Shown here piece after piece: positions 1 to 8,583 of a DNA stretch of 64,000 nt (position 1 is its first letter; each line of letters opens with the position of its first letter). Under the pieces are notes generated by a model. It saw nothing but the letters and a program-made list of their open reading frames with translations. It was not told the origin of the DNA and did not search any database. Made by a program: the position numbers and the translations under genes. The stretch covers positions 248,001 through 312,000 of the forward strand of contig NZ_PHNC01000006.1 of assembly GCF_003121295.1 (NCBI RefSeq). The letters run 5' to 3'. The DNA is from Streptomyces orinoci. Lineage in GTDB: Bacteria; Actinomycetota; Actinomycetes; Streptomycetales; Streptomycetaceae.

Positions 1-1275
1 CACCAGATCGTCGAGGTGGGTGAGCAGTTCGTCCGGCGGCAGGTCGATATCGGCCAGGGTCCGTACGGCCGCCCGCAGCCGCCCCATGGTGGCCGAGGCC
101 TGCAGGCCATGGCCCACCACATCGCCCACCACCAGGGCCACCCGCGCCCCCGACAGCGGGATGACATCGAACCAGTCACCGCCCACCCCGGCCTGCGCAC
201 CGGCGGGCAGATAACGGGAGGTCACCTCCACCGCACCCTGGCTGGGCAGCCGTCCGGGCAGCAGACTGCGCTGGAGGGTGACCGCCACCGTGCGCTCCCC
301 GGCGTACCGGCGGGCATTGGCGATGCACACCGCCGTCCGGGAGGCGATCTCCTCGGCCAGCAGCAGATCGTCCTCGTCGAAGGGCTCCACATTGGGGTGG
401 CGGACGAACAGCGCCAGCCCGACCGGGGTGTCCCGGTCCCGCAGCGGCACGATCAGCACCGAGTGCACCCCCCGCTCCCGTACCCCCACCGGCAGCGCCC
501 GGCTGCCCGACAGCCAGGAGTGCAGCCCCGGGTCGTCGATACGGTGCAGCGAGGGCCGGCCGGAGGCCAGGGCCAGGGCGAGCGGGGAGTGGGCGGGATA
601 GGTGAAGGAGGTTCCGGGCCCCACCTCGGGGTCGCGGCACTCCCCGTCCGCGGACCGCTGCGCGGTACGGCACAGGGTGACGTCGGTGGGGAGCGCGCCG
701 GAGGCCGGGACCTCGCCCTGGATCACGGTGTCCAGCAGATCCACGGCGACAAAGTGGGCGAACCGGGCCGCGGTCCACTCCGCCAGCTCCTGGCTGGTGC
801 GCACCGCGTCCAGGGTGGTGCCGATCCGGACTCCGGCGTCATTGACCAGGGCCAGCCGCTGCTGCGCCCGGTACTGGTCGGTCACATCCAGGGCGGCCAG
901 CGAAACGCCCCGGGTGCGGCCGTCCTCATCGGTGAGCGGGGTGAAGAACGTGGCCCAGGCCCGTTCCCTGGCCTCACCGGGCGGCCGGAAGTAGGTGTCG
1001 GTACGGACAGGTTCCCCGGTGCCCAGCACCCGTTCCATGGTGCGGGTGAAGTCATCGAAGGGCGGCACGGGCAGGAACTCGTTCAGCCGCCGCCCCACCA
1101 TTTCCTCGGCGGTGCGGTCGGTGAGCCGGAGCATTTCATCGTTGGCCTTCACCAGCCGGCCGTCCTCGTCGTACACCGAGATTCCGATGGGGAACTGGGA
1201 GAACGCCCATTCCCTGAGTGCGGCCGCCTCATCGGGCCGCGGTGCCCGTGCGCCCGGGTCGGCATTCGGTTCCAT
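1..1275 (-). CDS. SpoIIE-type PP2C phosphatase with PAS and GAF domains (3' end beyond window)
   Basis: The reading frame runs from an ATG at 1275 through the left edge, giving 425 codons without a stop. Residues about 15-130 look like a PAS domain (FPIGISVYDEDGRLVKAN) followed by a PAC-like segment. About 130-300 resemble a GAF domain. From about 330 a PP2C/SpoIIE domain begins with GGDWFDVIPL and VVGDVVGHG, which carry the metal-binding aspartates. Proteins of this kind in Streptomyces dephosphorylate anti-anti-sigma factors and feed stress sigma-factor switching; the partner is not visible here. mscL lies upstream on the same strand about 95 bp away. The start is the first ATG in frame; its ribosome site is weak. 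The C-terminus is missing only because the window ends. Confidence 0.85.
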   Translation of the reverse strand, partial: MEPNADPGARAPRPDEAAALREWAFSQFPIGISVYDEDGRLVKANDEMLRLTDRTAEEMVGRRLNEFLPVPPFDDFTRTMERVLGTGEPVRTDTYFRPPGEARERAWATFFTPLTDEDGRTRGVSLAALDVTDQYRAQQRLALVNDAGVRIGTTLDAVRTSQELAEWTAARFAHFVAVDLLDTVIQGEVPASGALPTDVTLCRTAQRSADGECRDPEVGPGTSFTYPAHSPLALALASGRPSLHRIDDPGLHSWLSGSRALPVGVRERGVHSVLIVPLRDRDTPVGLALFVRHPNVEPFDEDDLLLAEEIASRTAVCIANARRYAGERTVAVTLQRSLLPGRLPSQGAVEVTSRYLPAGAQAGVGGDWFDVIPLSGARVALVVGDVVGHGLQASATMGRLRAAVRTLADIDLPPDELLTHLDDLV

Positions 1276-1369
1276 GAGCTCATCCGTTCCGGTGCGGCAG
1301 ACTTCTGTGATCCCTTCCCGGCGCCTTTCCCGCTTAAGCCGGGCGTACTCCCGGAAGTGGCGTCCGAGG

Positions 1370-1807
1370 TCAGGGCCGCGGCCCGGCGGGCGGCTGCTCG
1401 GTGCCGCAGTGCCGGCACTTGGACGCGGCCGCCGGCAGGTCCTCCGACAGACAGGCCGGGCACACCTTGACCGGGGTGGGTTCGGCGAAGGCGACCAGGC
1501 CACGGCGGGCCTGGAAGTGCTTGTAGGGCACGACGATGAGGAAGTAGACGACGGCCATGAAAAGCACGAAGTACACGACCGCCGAAATAAAGGAGCCGAG
1601 GTCGAGATAGGTCGCCCGGTTCCCGGCCCGGCCCAGTTGCCAGCCGAGGCCCAGTGAATGCCCGCCCTGCGCACGGGCGATGATGGGATTGATCACGTTA
1701 TCCGTGAACGACTTGATGAGCGTGCTGAATGCCAGCGCGATGATGAGGCCGACGGCGATGGTGACGAGATCGCCGCGCATAAGGAAGTTCTTGAATCCCT
1801 TGAGCAT
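1370..1807 (-). CDS. mscL: Large-conductance mechanosensitive channel MscL with C-terminal zinc ribbon
   Basis: This 145-residue membrane protein begins with the typical MscL N-terminus (MLKGFKNFLMRGDLVTIAVG) and TM1, whose pore-lining stretch includes NVINPII. TM2 lies at about 68-93 (FISAVVYFVLFMAVVYFLIVV). The channel opens on membrane tension and releases solutes during osmotic downshock. After TM2 there is an unusual tail with two CxxC-type knuckles (CPACLSEDL and CRHCGTEQP) that looks like a small zinc ribbon. Short actinobacterial MscL proteins with such a ribbon are known, so this is a variant and not a fusion error. ATG at 1807 has a GAGGA ribosome site about 7 nt upstream. The SpoIIE-type gene follows on the same strand. 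Confidence 0.93.
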   Translation of the reverse strand: MLKGFKNFLMRGDLVTIAVGLIIALAFSTLIKSFTDNVINPIIARAQGGHSLGLGWQLGRAGNRATYLDLGSFISAVVYFVLFMAVVYFLIVVPYKHFQARRGLVAFAEPTPVKVCPACLSEDLPAAASKCRHCGTEQPPAGPRP

Positions 1808-1875
1808 CGCTGTTCCTCGGATCGGGCCAACCGGACGGGTCGCGCAGCACGCTACCTTTCCGGCCCCGGAAAACA

Positions 1876-1908
1876 GCGGAGCCGCCCGGAATATCCGGGC
1901 GGCTCCGC
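1876..1908 (-). terminator. Intrinsic terminator after the secreted Ig-like protein gene
   Basis: A perfect 15-bp stem (GCGGAGCCGCCCGGA, 1876-1890, paired with 1894-1908) closes on a 3-nt ATA loop. On the minus strand it is followed by TGTTTTCC, giving a short U tract. It lies about 20 bp downstream of the stop codon at 1929. Confidence 0.85.
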
Positions 1909-1928
1909 GGGCCTGAAGGAGGCCGGGA

Positions 1929-2984
1929 CTATCCGCGGGCGCGGATGGCGAAGGGCAACTGCCGCGAGTAGAACGACTGGTCGCCGGTGCTCACCGCGAT
2001 TCCGCTGTCCGCGTTGGTCACCTCGCGCGGAGCGGTGGCCGCGACCGACAGCCGCAGCCGCAGCACGGCGGACCTGCCCGGGGCGAGCGGCCGGTCACCG
2101 GCCTTCAGCACGGCGCCCAGGCCCGGGTCGCAGCCATTGGCCTGCAGCGGCACGGTGCGCCAGCCCTGGCCCGCCCGGTACTGCTGGAGCACCAGGTCCT
2201 TGGTGGTCAGGGCCTTGCCCTTGGCCTCGCCGAAGGCGTACCAGCCGGCGGTCAGGGCCGGGTAGGCGCGGTTGGTGGTGTTCTTCACCGTGACGCTGAA
2301 GGGGTGTGCCGCGCCACCGCGGGTCAGCACGGTGCCCTTCTGCCAGCCGGCCACCGTGACCTGGGGCCGGGTGGCGGTGGCGGTACGGGCGGGGGCGCGG
2401 TAGGTGTGCCCGTGCCCGTCCTTGACCGAGGGCGCCACGGTGAGGGTGCCGGGCCGGTCCAGATCCTGCAGGCGCAGCGCCACGGTGTACGGCCGGGCGG
2501 CGCTCGCCCTGGCCGTCAGCGGGAAGCTGAACACCCCGTGGGTGGGCCAACTGCCGCCGCCGGGCTTGGTGTTGAGATCCACCCAGCGGTGGCTGCCGGG
2601 CTCATAGCGCTGTACGGTCACCGAGTCGGTACTGAAGCCGCGGCTGCTGACGTCCAGGCGCACGGTGCCCTTGTCCAGAGGCGTGCGCAGGGTGAGGGTG
2701 GCCGGTGACCACAGCCCGATCGGCAGCTGCGAGGCGACCTTGAAGGAGAGCTTCTGGGCGGCCTTGCCCACCGGTGCGGTGGACGGCGCCTGCGCGGCGT
2801 CGGTACGCGCCCCGGCGGCCGGCGCGCCGCAGTTGGTCCTGGGCAGTGCGGTGCCGGCGGCCGGGGCCGCCTGCGCCGGCCCCGCCGTGCCCGCGAGCAG
2901 CAGTCCGGCAGTGAGCGCCACCGCGGTTCTGGCGGCGGTCGTCCGCACCCGCGACGTCCGCTGCCGTACGACTCTTGCTGTCAT
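1929..2984 (-). CDS. Secreted hypothetical protein with Ig-like repeats
   Basis: The protein has 351 residues and starts with a Sec-type signal peptide: basic RQRTSRVRTTAART, then a hydrophobic core ending in GPAQAAPA, with cleavage around residue 38. The mature part is Thr/Ala/Pro-rich at first, then shows two beta-rich segments (about 80-190 and 200-350) with alternating hydrophobics and short turns, suggestive of Ig-like or DUF11-like sandwich folds. No catalytic motif was recognised, and no family can be named with confidence. It probably sits in or is released from the cell wall. I chose the ATG at 2984 because GGGGGC lies just upstream and the signal peptide starts there; a longer frame upstream is low-complexity intergenic sequence. 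A strong terminator follows. Confidence 0.7.
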   Translation of the reverse strand: MTARVVRQRTSRVRTTAARTAVALTAGLLLAGTAGPAQAAPAAGTALPRTNCGAPAAGARTDAAQAPSTAPVGKAAQKLSFKVASQLPIGLWSPATLTLRTPLDKGTVRLDVSSRGFSTDSVTVQRYEPGSHRWVDLNTKPGGGSWPTHGVFSFPLTARASAARPYTVALRLQDLDRPGTLTVAPSVKDGHGHTYRAPARTATATRPQVTVAGWQKGTVLTRGGAAHPFSVTVKNTTNRAYPALTAGWYAFGEAKGKALTTKDLVLQQYRAGQGWRTVPLQANGCDPGLGAVLKAGDRPLAPGRSAVLRLRLSVAATAPREVTNADSGIAVSTGDQSFYSRQLPFAIRARG

Positions 2985-3429
2985 CAACTGCCCCCGCATT
3001 CGGGTCGTGTTCGCATTCGGTAGGTTGTGGTTTCTCAGAGGGACTTCCTCAGCTGATGGTTCCCGCTGCGTCCGGAAATCCACGTGCTCTTCGGCAGGAT
3101 CCGGGAAGCGGGATCCCCCTGGGGTGCAGGGTACGACGGGCGGCTGCGGCCGGCTCCGGCGGGGTTCCGCCATGGCCGGTCGATTCGACTGGCTGCGGGG
3201 GCGTTCCGCCAATGCAGTGAGGGCCGTTGGGGTGCGGCGGCATTCTCATGCGCGGGCCGTCTTGGGCTGGTCGCGCAGTTCCCCGCGCCCCTTACGAGGC
3301 GCCACCTGACCGCATATCAGGTGCCCCATCAGGGGCGCGGGGCGGCTCTTCCCTATGCGGCTCCGCCGCGTGGGCGCGACCAGCCACAGACCACCCGCAC
3401 CCGAAACGCCACCGAACGCACCCAAACCC
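2985..3429. other. Gene-poor stretch with dispersed streptomycete element
   Basis: No convincing gene. The left part should hold the promoter of the secreted-protein gene. The right part (3252-3403) carries copies of the dispersed intergenic element described separately. Possible coding in this stretch looks like composition noise. Confidence 0.6.
3265..3403. repeat. Dispersed intergenic element, direct and inverted copies
   Basis: A core starting GGTCGCGCAGTTCCCC (3269-3291) is identical over 23 bp to 29939-29961. A reverse-oriented copy of the upstream half (GGGTGCGG...GGCTGGTCGCG) is at 3373-3403, and a related GGGGCGCGGGG sits at about 3330-3341. The inverted arrangement allows a long hairpin, so it may work as a bidirectional terminator between the two flanking genes. 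Similar sequences are scattered in Streptomyces intergenic regions (from memory). Confidence 0.65.
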
Positions 3430-4872
3430 TCAGTCCCCACGGGAACCCCGCATCAGCACCAGCACCGCCCCTGCCATCAGCCCCACGCACCCGGCCCCCA
3501 CCAGCACCGCGGCGTGCAGCCCGGCGACATAGGCGTGCGCGGCCTCCGGCCGTATGGTGCCGCTGCCCGGGGAGCGGCTGACACTCGTCCCGGAGGAGCG
3601 GGCGGCGAGGACCGCGCCCATCACCGCCACCCCGGCCACCCCGCCGACTTCCCGGAACATATTGACCACGGCGGAAGCCGTCCCCGCCCGGGCGGCCGGT
3701 ACCGCCTCCAGGACGGCGACCGAGATCGGGGTGAAGGTCAGCCCCAGCCCGGCCCCCATGACCGGCATCAGCCAAGCGAACTGCGCATAGTGCGCGTCGG
3801 CTCCATACCGGGTGAGCAGCGCCAGAGCGGTGGCGATCAGCCCCAGTCCCGCCGCCAGCGGCAGCCGAGGGCCGTAACGGGCGCACAGCCCGCCCGCGAC
3901 CACCGCCGTGGCGCCCGTGGCCATCGTCGCGGGCAGCATGGCCCAGCCCGCCCGCGCGGGCGAGAGCCCCAGAACGCTCTGGAGGTAGAGGGCGAGGAAC
4001 ACCCCCAGCCCGAAGAAGCCGAAACCGGCGGTGAAGCCCGCCCAGGCCGCGGTTCCGGTGACCCGGTGGGTCAGCACCCGGACGTCCAGCATGGGGGCCG
4101 GGGCCCGCAGTTCGACGGCCAGGAAAGCGGCCAGCGCCACCACGGCGGCCGCCGCCGCACCCAGCACCCAGGGCGCCGACCAGCCCCGTACCGGCCCCTC
4201 CACCAGCGCGTACACCAGCGCACCCAGGCCCGCCGCCCCGGTCACCTGGCCGGGGAGGTCGAAGCGGGCACCGGCCGCCCTGGGCAGACGGGGCAGCACC
4301 CAGGCTGCCAGCGCCAGCCCGGCCATCCCCACCGGGACGTTGATCCAGAAGACGCTGGACCAGCCGAAGCGGTCCACCAGGGGTCCGCCCAGGGCCGGGC
4401 CGAGGGCCAGACCGGAGCCGGAGACGCCGCTCCAGATGCCGATCGCCCGGGCGCGCTCGCGCTCATCGGGGAAGACCTGCCGGAGGACGGCCAGCGAACC
4501 GGGGGTGAGCAGGGCCGCTCCCAGGCCCTGCAACGCCCGTCCGCCGACCAGGACTTGCAGGCCGTCGGCGCATGCGCACACCGTCGAACCGGCGGTGAAC
4601 AGGCCGAGCCCGGCGAGGTAGGCCGGCCGGCGCCCCCAGCGGTCGCCCAGCGCGCCACCGGTGAGCAGCAGCGCCGCATACACCAGGCTGTAGGCCTCAA
4701 CGACCCACTGCAGACCGGAAGTTCCGGTGTGCAGCCGCGCGGCGATGCTCGGCAGCGCGGTGCCGACCACCAGGTTGTCGAGCATGGCCATAAAGAGCCC
4801 GCTGCACAGGGTCGCCAGCACCAGCCATCGATGGCGGCCCGGCGCGGTGACGGTGACGGTGTCCATGCCCAT
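3430..4872 (-). CDS. MFS drug-efflux transporter, DHA2 (14-TM, EmrB/QacA type)
   Basis: This integral membrane protein of about 480 residues probably exports a toxic compound by proton antiport. Motif A (GALGDRWGRRPAYLAG) follows TM2, and motif C (SGVSGSGLALGPALGGPL) lies in TM5, the antiporter signature of drug-efflux MFS proteins. The hydrophobic pattern fits 14 segments. Three in-frame starts exist (GTG 4878, ATG 4872, ATG 4866). I favour 4872 because AGGGGAG sits 5-6 nt upstream; at 4878 the site would be too close. The nearest operator (4883-4895) overlaps this ribosome site. A divergent TetR gene lies 104 bp away and is the likely repressor; the natural inducer is unknown. Confidence 0.9.
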   Translation of the reverse strand: MGMDTVTVTAPGRHRWLVLATLCSGLFMAMLDNLVVGTALPSIAARLHTGTSGLQWVVEAYSLVYAALLLTGGALGDRWGRRPAYLAGLGLFTAGSTVCACADGLQVLVGGRALQGLGAALLTPGSLAVLRQVFPDERERARAIGIWSGVSGSGLALGPALGGPLVDRFGWSSVFWINVPVGMAGLALAAWVLPRLPRAAGARFDLPGQVTGAAGLGALVYALVEGPVRGWSAPWVLGAAAAAVVALAAFLAVELRAPAPMLDVRVLTHRVTGTAAWAGFTAGFGFFGLGVFLALYLQSVLGLSPARAGWAMLPATMATGATAVVAGGLCARYGPRLPLAAGLGLIATALALLTRYGADAHYAQFAWLMPVMGAGLGLTFTPISVAVLEAVPAARAGTASAVVNMFREVGGVAGVAVMGAVLAARSSGTSVSRSPGSGTIRPEAAHAYVAGLHAAVLVGAGCVGLMAGAVLVLMRGSRGD

Positions 4873-4882
4873 ATCCACTCCC

Positions 4883-4935
4883 CTAACGACGTTAGGCAGT
4901 CCCTAACGTCGTTAGTTTGCGCCTAACGGTGTTAG
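4883..4935. promoter_or_regulatory. Three evenly spaced TetR-type operators
   Basis: Three 13-bp palindromes lie at 4883-4895 (CTAACGACGTTAG), 4903-4915 (CTAACGTCGTTAG) and 4923-4935 (CTAACGGTGTTAG). Their starts are exactly 20 bp apart, roughly two helical turns, so they face one side of the DNA. They fill the divergent promoter region between the DHA2 pump and the TetR gene. The repressor at 4977 very likely binds them and controls both genes. Confidence 0.88.
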
Positions 4936-4976
4936 ATTCGCAAGCGAGGGCAGGCGGGCAAGCGGAAGGAACCTCC

Positions 4977-5672
4977 ATGGCGACTCGGCAGAAGACCGGA
5001 CGTCCCACCCTGACCAGGGAGGATCTGGCCGACGCAACGCTGCGGCTGCTGGAGCGGGAGGGCCCCGGCGGGCTGTCCATGCGCAAGGTGGCCGCCGAGG
5101 TCGGCGTCCAGGCCGCCTCGCTCTACTGGCACGTCCAGAACAAGGAGGAACTGCTCGACCTGGCCAGTGACGCCCTCTGGGAGGGCCTGGAGCCGGAGCC
5201 GCCGGGCGCGGTCGCGGCCGGGGACGACTGGCGGGCGACGGTCGCCGAGGCGAGCCGGCGACTGAGGGCGCATCTACTGGCGCACCACAGCGCGGTACGG
5301 GTGCTCGCGGGGCGCTTCGCTCCCGGCCCGCGCGCCCTGGCGCCGATGGAGCGGCTGCTGGCCACCCTGCGCGGCGCCGGGTTCAGCGGACCGGACGCGG
5401 CCAACGCGGCCTATACGCTGAGCACTTGGGTGCAGGGCTTTGTGATTCACGAGGCGGTGCCCATGTCGGCCGCCGAGGAGCGCGGCGCCACCCCGGAGCA
5501 GGCGTCCGAGGAGGCACGGCAGCGGCTGGCCGCCCTGCCCGCCGACCGCTATCCGCACCTGGTGGAACTGGCCGGAGAGATCAGCGGGCCGGGCATGGAC
5601 ACCCGCTTCGAGTTCGGCCTGGCCCGCCTGCTGGACGGCCTGGAGCGGCTCCGGGGCACGGGCGGGGACTAG
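4977..5672 (+). CDS. TetR-family transcriptional repressor (TetR_C_1 type)
   Basis: This 231-residue regulator has an N-terminal HTH at about 13-60 (LTREDLADATLRLLEREG, then MRKVAAEVGVQAASLYWHVQNKEELLDL), typical of TetR recognition helices. The C-terminal ligand domain resembles that of tetracycline repressors (TetR_C_1), including a closing DTRFEFGLARLLDGLERL helix. It is expected to bind the three CTAACG-CGTTAG palindromes upstream, repressing itself and the divergent MFS pump until a ligand is bound. The ATG at 4977 has GGAAGGAA about 6 nt upstream; upstream in-frame codons overlap the operators and are not needed. Confidence 0.9.
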   Translation: MATRQKTGRPTLTREDLADATLRLLEREGPGGLSMRKVAAEVGVQAASLYWHVQNKEELLDLASDALWEGLEPEPPGAVAAGDDWRATVAEASRRLRAHLLAHHSAVRVLAGRFAPGPRALAPMERLLATLRGAGFSGPDAANAAYTLSTWVQGFVIHEAVPMSAAEERGATPEQASEEARQRLAALPADRYPHLVELAGEISGPGMDTRFEFGLARLLDGLERLRGTGGD

Positions 5673-5689
5673 CCAGGGCCTCGGTGGCG

Positions 5690-5725
5690 GCTCCCGGCCG
5701 GCCGCCGGGTGCGCCCGCCGGGAGC
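5690..5725. terminator. Weak hairpin between convergent genes
   Basis: A 9-bp stem (GCTCCCGGC, 5690-5698, with 5717-5725) with an 18-nt loop lies between the TetR and HNH-like genes. No U tract. A plausible but weak bidirectional terminator. Confidence 0.4.
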
Positions 5726-5746
5726 GCACCCAGGAGAACCGGAGCG

Positions 5747-6310
5747 TCAGAGACCGAGCCGGTCCAGCGCGCTGGTCCAGTCGGTGACTATCGCCTGCCG
5801 GGCCGCGTCCAGGGTCACCCGGCCATCACAGACCGCGACCTTCAGCTTGTTCTCCACCTTGTCCTTGTCATCCGCCGTCTGGTCGCCATAGTGCGGCTCC
5901 GGCCAGAGGTTCTTGGGATCCCGGGGCGCACCGCCCAGTTCCAGGGGGACGAAGTGGTCCTCCTCGTAGTCCGCCATGTTGGTGTCGCTGTAGCCGTACT
6001 CCTGGATCTGCTGCTTCTTCAGCCGGCTGGTGTAGGAGGCGGGCGGACGGACGGTCTTGGTCCAGCCCGGCACACAGATGGTGTCGTCGATGGTGTCCTG
6101 GGTGACATCGGGGTTGAAGGCGCCCGGCTGGCATTGAGGGTCCGGCAGCGGCAGATACGACTGGCTGCACTTGGCCGTCAGGGCCGTCAGAGGGGTGGCG
6201 GCATGCGCCGTGGCGCCGGTGGCGGCCACCAGGCCGGCCGTGGCGAGTACCAGGGACGCCGCCGAGGCGGTCAGGCGGCGCCGCAGGGGGCGGGGGGAAG
6301 TCGGGATCAA
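5747..6310 (-). CDS. Secreted HNH-like protein
   Basis: The 187-residue protein has a clear Sec signal peptide (basic RPLRRR, hydrophobic core, AHAATP cleavage region near residue 38). The mature domain contains DHFVPLELGGAPRDPKNLWPEP (about residues 118-139). This matches the HNH/endonuclease layout of D-H, then L-x-x-G-G and N-L, in which the His acts as general base and Asn/His bind metal. Four cysteines in the mature part suggest disulfides, fitting export. Extracellular nucleases of this sort could scavenge DNA, but activity is inferred only from the motif. The start codon is TTG at 6310, supported by GGGAG 7 nt upstream; no ATG or GTG lies before the signal peptide. Confidence 0.72.
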   Translation of the reverse strand: MIPTSPRPLRRRLTASAASLVLATAGLVAATGATAHAATPLTALTAKCSQSYLPLPDPQCQPGAFNPDVTQDTIDDTICVPGWTKTVRPPASYTSRLKKQQIQEYGYSDTNMADYEEDHFVPLELGGAPRDPKNLWPEPHYGDQTADDKDKVENKLKVAVCDGRVTLDAARQAIVTDWTSALDRLGL

Positions 6311-6537
6311 GGGAGGTCTCCCAGGTCTCGGGGCCCGGAGCCGATTCCGGGCGTCGTGAGCATGACACCATCTATGCGCGTCAACCCGGGAGGGGCAAGC
6401 GGTGAACAGTGGGTTGCGGCCGGGTTTCTTTACCGCGGGTTGGGTTCCGATTGGGGTCTGTGATGTGCTGTGGCGTCCGAGTTCGCCGCGAGATCGCCGG
6501 AAGGCCGTCGATCCGCCTGCCTAGGGGGCGCCCGAGC

Positions 6538-7785
6538 ATGGCCCGCATACCGATACCGCACGCCCCGGCGCGGGCGCGCCGCGCCCCCCAGGCCGCAGCG
6601 GCATCGGACCGGAGCGGGCCGGCCCGTCCTCCCCGCCCCGCCGTCCTCGGCCGGCTTCTGCCGGGACCGGAGGACCGGGCGGTGCTCGGCCTGTACCTGC
6701 TGACCAGGGCGGGCGTCTGGCTGACCGCCTACTGCGCCGCCTGGCTGTTCCCCGCCGACCCCGGCGCCAAGCGGGCCCCTTCCTTCCTCTCCCTGTGGGA
6801 CCGCTGGGACGTGGGCTTCTTCCGGCGGATAGCCGAGTACGGCTACTTCTCCGGCACCGGCGCCGCCGGTTCGGCCCGGCCGGACAACCGCGAGGCGTTC
6901 TTCCCGGGCTATCCCATGGCGCTGCGCGCCGTGCACACGGTGGTGCCCAGCTGGACCCTGTCCGGCCTGCTGATCTCCTTCTTCGCCGGGGCGGTGGCGG
7001 TGCTGGCGCTGGCCAGGATCGCCCGGCTGCACAGCCCGGAGCAGGCGGCCGGGCCGCGCACGGTGCTCTTCCTGCTGGTCTCCCCCTGCGCGGTGTTCCT
7101 GGCCGCCGGATACACCGAGGCGCTCTTCCTGGCCTTTGCGCTGCCCTCCTGGCTGGCCGCCAAAAAGGGCAACTGGGCCCTGGCCGGCTCCCTGGCCGCG
7201 CTGGCCACCGGCGTCCGCATCAGCGGCCTGTTCCTGGCCGCGGCCCTGGCGGTGCAGTTCCTGGTGGCGGGCCGGGAACGGCGCGCGTGGCGGTCGGCGC
7301 CCTGGCTGGTGCTGCCCGCCCTGCCCGCCCTCGCCTACAGCTGGTACCTCCGGTCGGGCACCGGGGACTGGATGGCCTGGAAGCACGCCCAGGAGCGCGG
7401 CTGGTACCGGCAGTTCCACTCGCCCTGGGAGGCCTGGCACAACACCTGGCAGGGCGCCTTCTCGCACGGCCAGACCACCGGCTACGCCGTGATGTTCCAG
7501 GCCGAGCTGCTGGCCATGGTGATCGGGGTGCTGCTGCTGGCCCTGCTGGTCACACGCCGCCAGTGGCCGGAGGCGGTCTATATGGGGCTCAGCCTTTGGG
7601 CGCTGGGCACCTCCTACTGGTATATGTCGGTGCCCCGCTCCACCCTGCTGTGGTGGCCGCTGTGGATCACCCTGGCCGTCTGGAGCCTGCGCCGCCCCTG
7701 GCTGAAGACCGGCTATCTCTGCCTGGCCGCACCCCTGATGACCGTGCTCACCCTGGTCTTCACCTCCGGCCGCTGGGCGGGCTGA
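6538..7785 (+). CDS. Membrane mannosyltransferase-like protein (PIG-V/GT-C type)
   Basis: This polytopic membrane protein of 415 residues has about 9-10 hydrophobic segments. Early loop residues DRWDVGFFRRIAEYGY and FFPGYPMALR match PIG-V/GT-C mannosyltransferases, which use polyprenyl-phosphate sugars on the outer face of the membrane and have a catalytic acidic residue in the first loop. It may add mannose to a lipid or secreted protein; the acceptor is unknown. The first about 45 residues are basic and cytoplasmic. I chose ATG 6538 because AGGGGG precedes it; the longer upstream frame has no hydrophobic or conserved sequence. A TetR-like gene follows on the same strand after 62 bp. Confidence 0.78.
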   Translation: MARIPIPHAPARARRAPQAAAASDRSGPARPPRPAVLGRLLPGPEDRAVLGLYLLTRAGVWLTAYCAAWLFPADPGAKRAPSFLSLWDRWDVGFFRRIAEYGYFSGTGAAGSARPDNREAFFPGYPMALRAVHTVVPSWTLSGLLISFFAGAVAVLALARIARLHSPEQAAGPRTVLFLLVSPCAVFLAAGYTEALFLAFALPSWLAAKKGNWALAGSLAALATGVRISGLFLAAALAVQFLVAGRERRAWRSAPWLVLPALPALAYSWYLRSGTGDWMAWKHAQERGWYRQFHSPWEAWHNTWQGAFSHGQTTGYAVMFQAELLAMVIGVLLLALLVTRRQWPEAVYMGLSLWALGTSYWYMSVPRSTLLWWPLWITLAVWSLRRPWLKTGYLCLAAPLMTVLTLVFTSGRWAG

Positions 7786-7847
7786 ACCGGCCCTCCCATG
7801 CGGTGCTAGGTTGTCCGCACACCACGACCGGGACGGGCTGAGGGAGC

Positions 7848-8573
7848 ATGACCGACCGATCCGCACAGGGCCCGCTGCCGCCCCGCCCCCGCCGCCGCAC
7901 CCCGGCCGACCCGGGACGGGCCGAACCCCGGCTGACCCGGGCCGAGATCGTACGCGCCGCACTGCGGCTGCTGGCCGAGCAGGGGTACGAGACGTTCAGC
8001 ATGCGCCGGCTGGCCACCGTGCTGGAGGTGAAGAACCCCTCGCTGTACTGGCACGTCCAGCACAAGGAAGAGCTCTTCGACCTGATCGCGGACGCGGTGC
8101 TGGGCGAGTGCCCGCTGCCCGAACCGGCCGAGGCCGGTCAAGCCGAGGACTGGGCGGGGAAGTTCGCCGAGATCGCCCGAGGGCTGCGCCGCGCCATCCT
8201 GGATCACGCCGCCGCCGTACCGCTGCTCTCCGGCCGGCCCTTCCTCGGGCCCAACGGTCTGCGGCTGGCCGACCGGGTGGTCGGCCTGCTGCGCGGTGCG
8301 GGCTTCGACGACCGGACGGCCGGCTATGGCTATCTGCTGCTGCTCTACTACGTGATCGGCTTTGCCGGCCAGGAGACCGCCTTCGGCCCCGGCGAGACCG
8401 GCGAGGCCCGGCTGCGCTCCCTGCACCAGGCGCTCGCCGAACTGCCGGCCGGCGCCTATCCCCATCTCACCGCCCTGAGCACCGCCCTCACCGAGCGCGG
8501 CCTGGACGACCGCTTTGAACTCGGCCTCCGCGGGCTGCTGTCGGGGCTGGCCGCCGAGCTGCCCGGCCGCTGA
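7848..8573 (+). CDS. TetR-family regulator (TetR_C_1 type)
   Basis: The protein has 241 residues: a Pro/Arg-rich N-terminal tail of about 28 residues, an HTH at about 29-75 (LTRAEIVRAALRLLAEQG, then MRRLATVLEVKNPSLYWHVQHKEELFDL), and a C-terminal domain ending DDRFELGLRGLLSGL. It resembles the TetR at 4977 in both domains. The ATG at 7848 follows GAGGGAG. A TAGGTT at 7807-7812 could be its -10 box, which would give it its own promoter separate from the upstream membrane glycosyltransferase. Targets are not evident, as no matching palindrome was spotted nearby. It converges on the MmyB-type regulator gene 10 bp away. Confidence 0.87.
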   Translation: MTDRSAQGPLPPRPRRRTPADPGRAEPRLTRAEIVRAALRLLAEQGYETFSMRRLATVLEVKNPSLYWHVQHKEELFDLIADAVLGECPLPEPAEAGQAEDWAGKFAEIARGLRRAILDHAAAVPLLSGRPFLGPNGLRLADRVVGLLRGAGFDDRTAGYGYLLLLYYVIGFAGQETAFGPGETGEARLRSLHQALAELPAGAYPHLTALSTALTERGLDDRFELGLRGLLSGLAAELPGR

Positions 8574-8583
8574 CCCCGGCGGC

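Noticed and set aside
3252..3403. Insertion sequence or transposon end
   Set aside because: No transposase or target-site duplication; the element matches a dispersed intergenic repeat.
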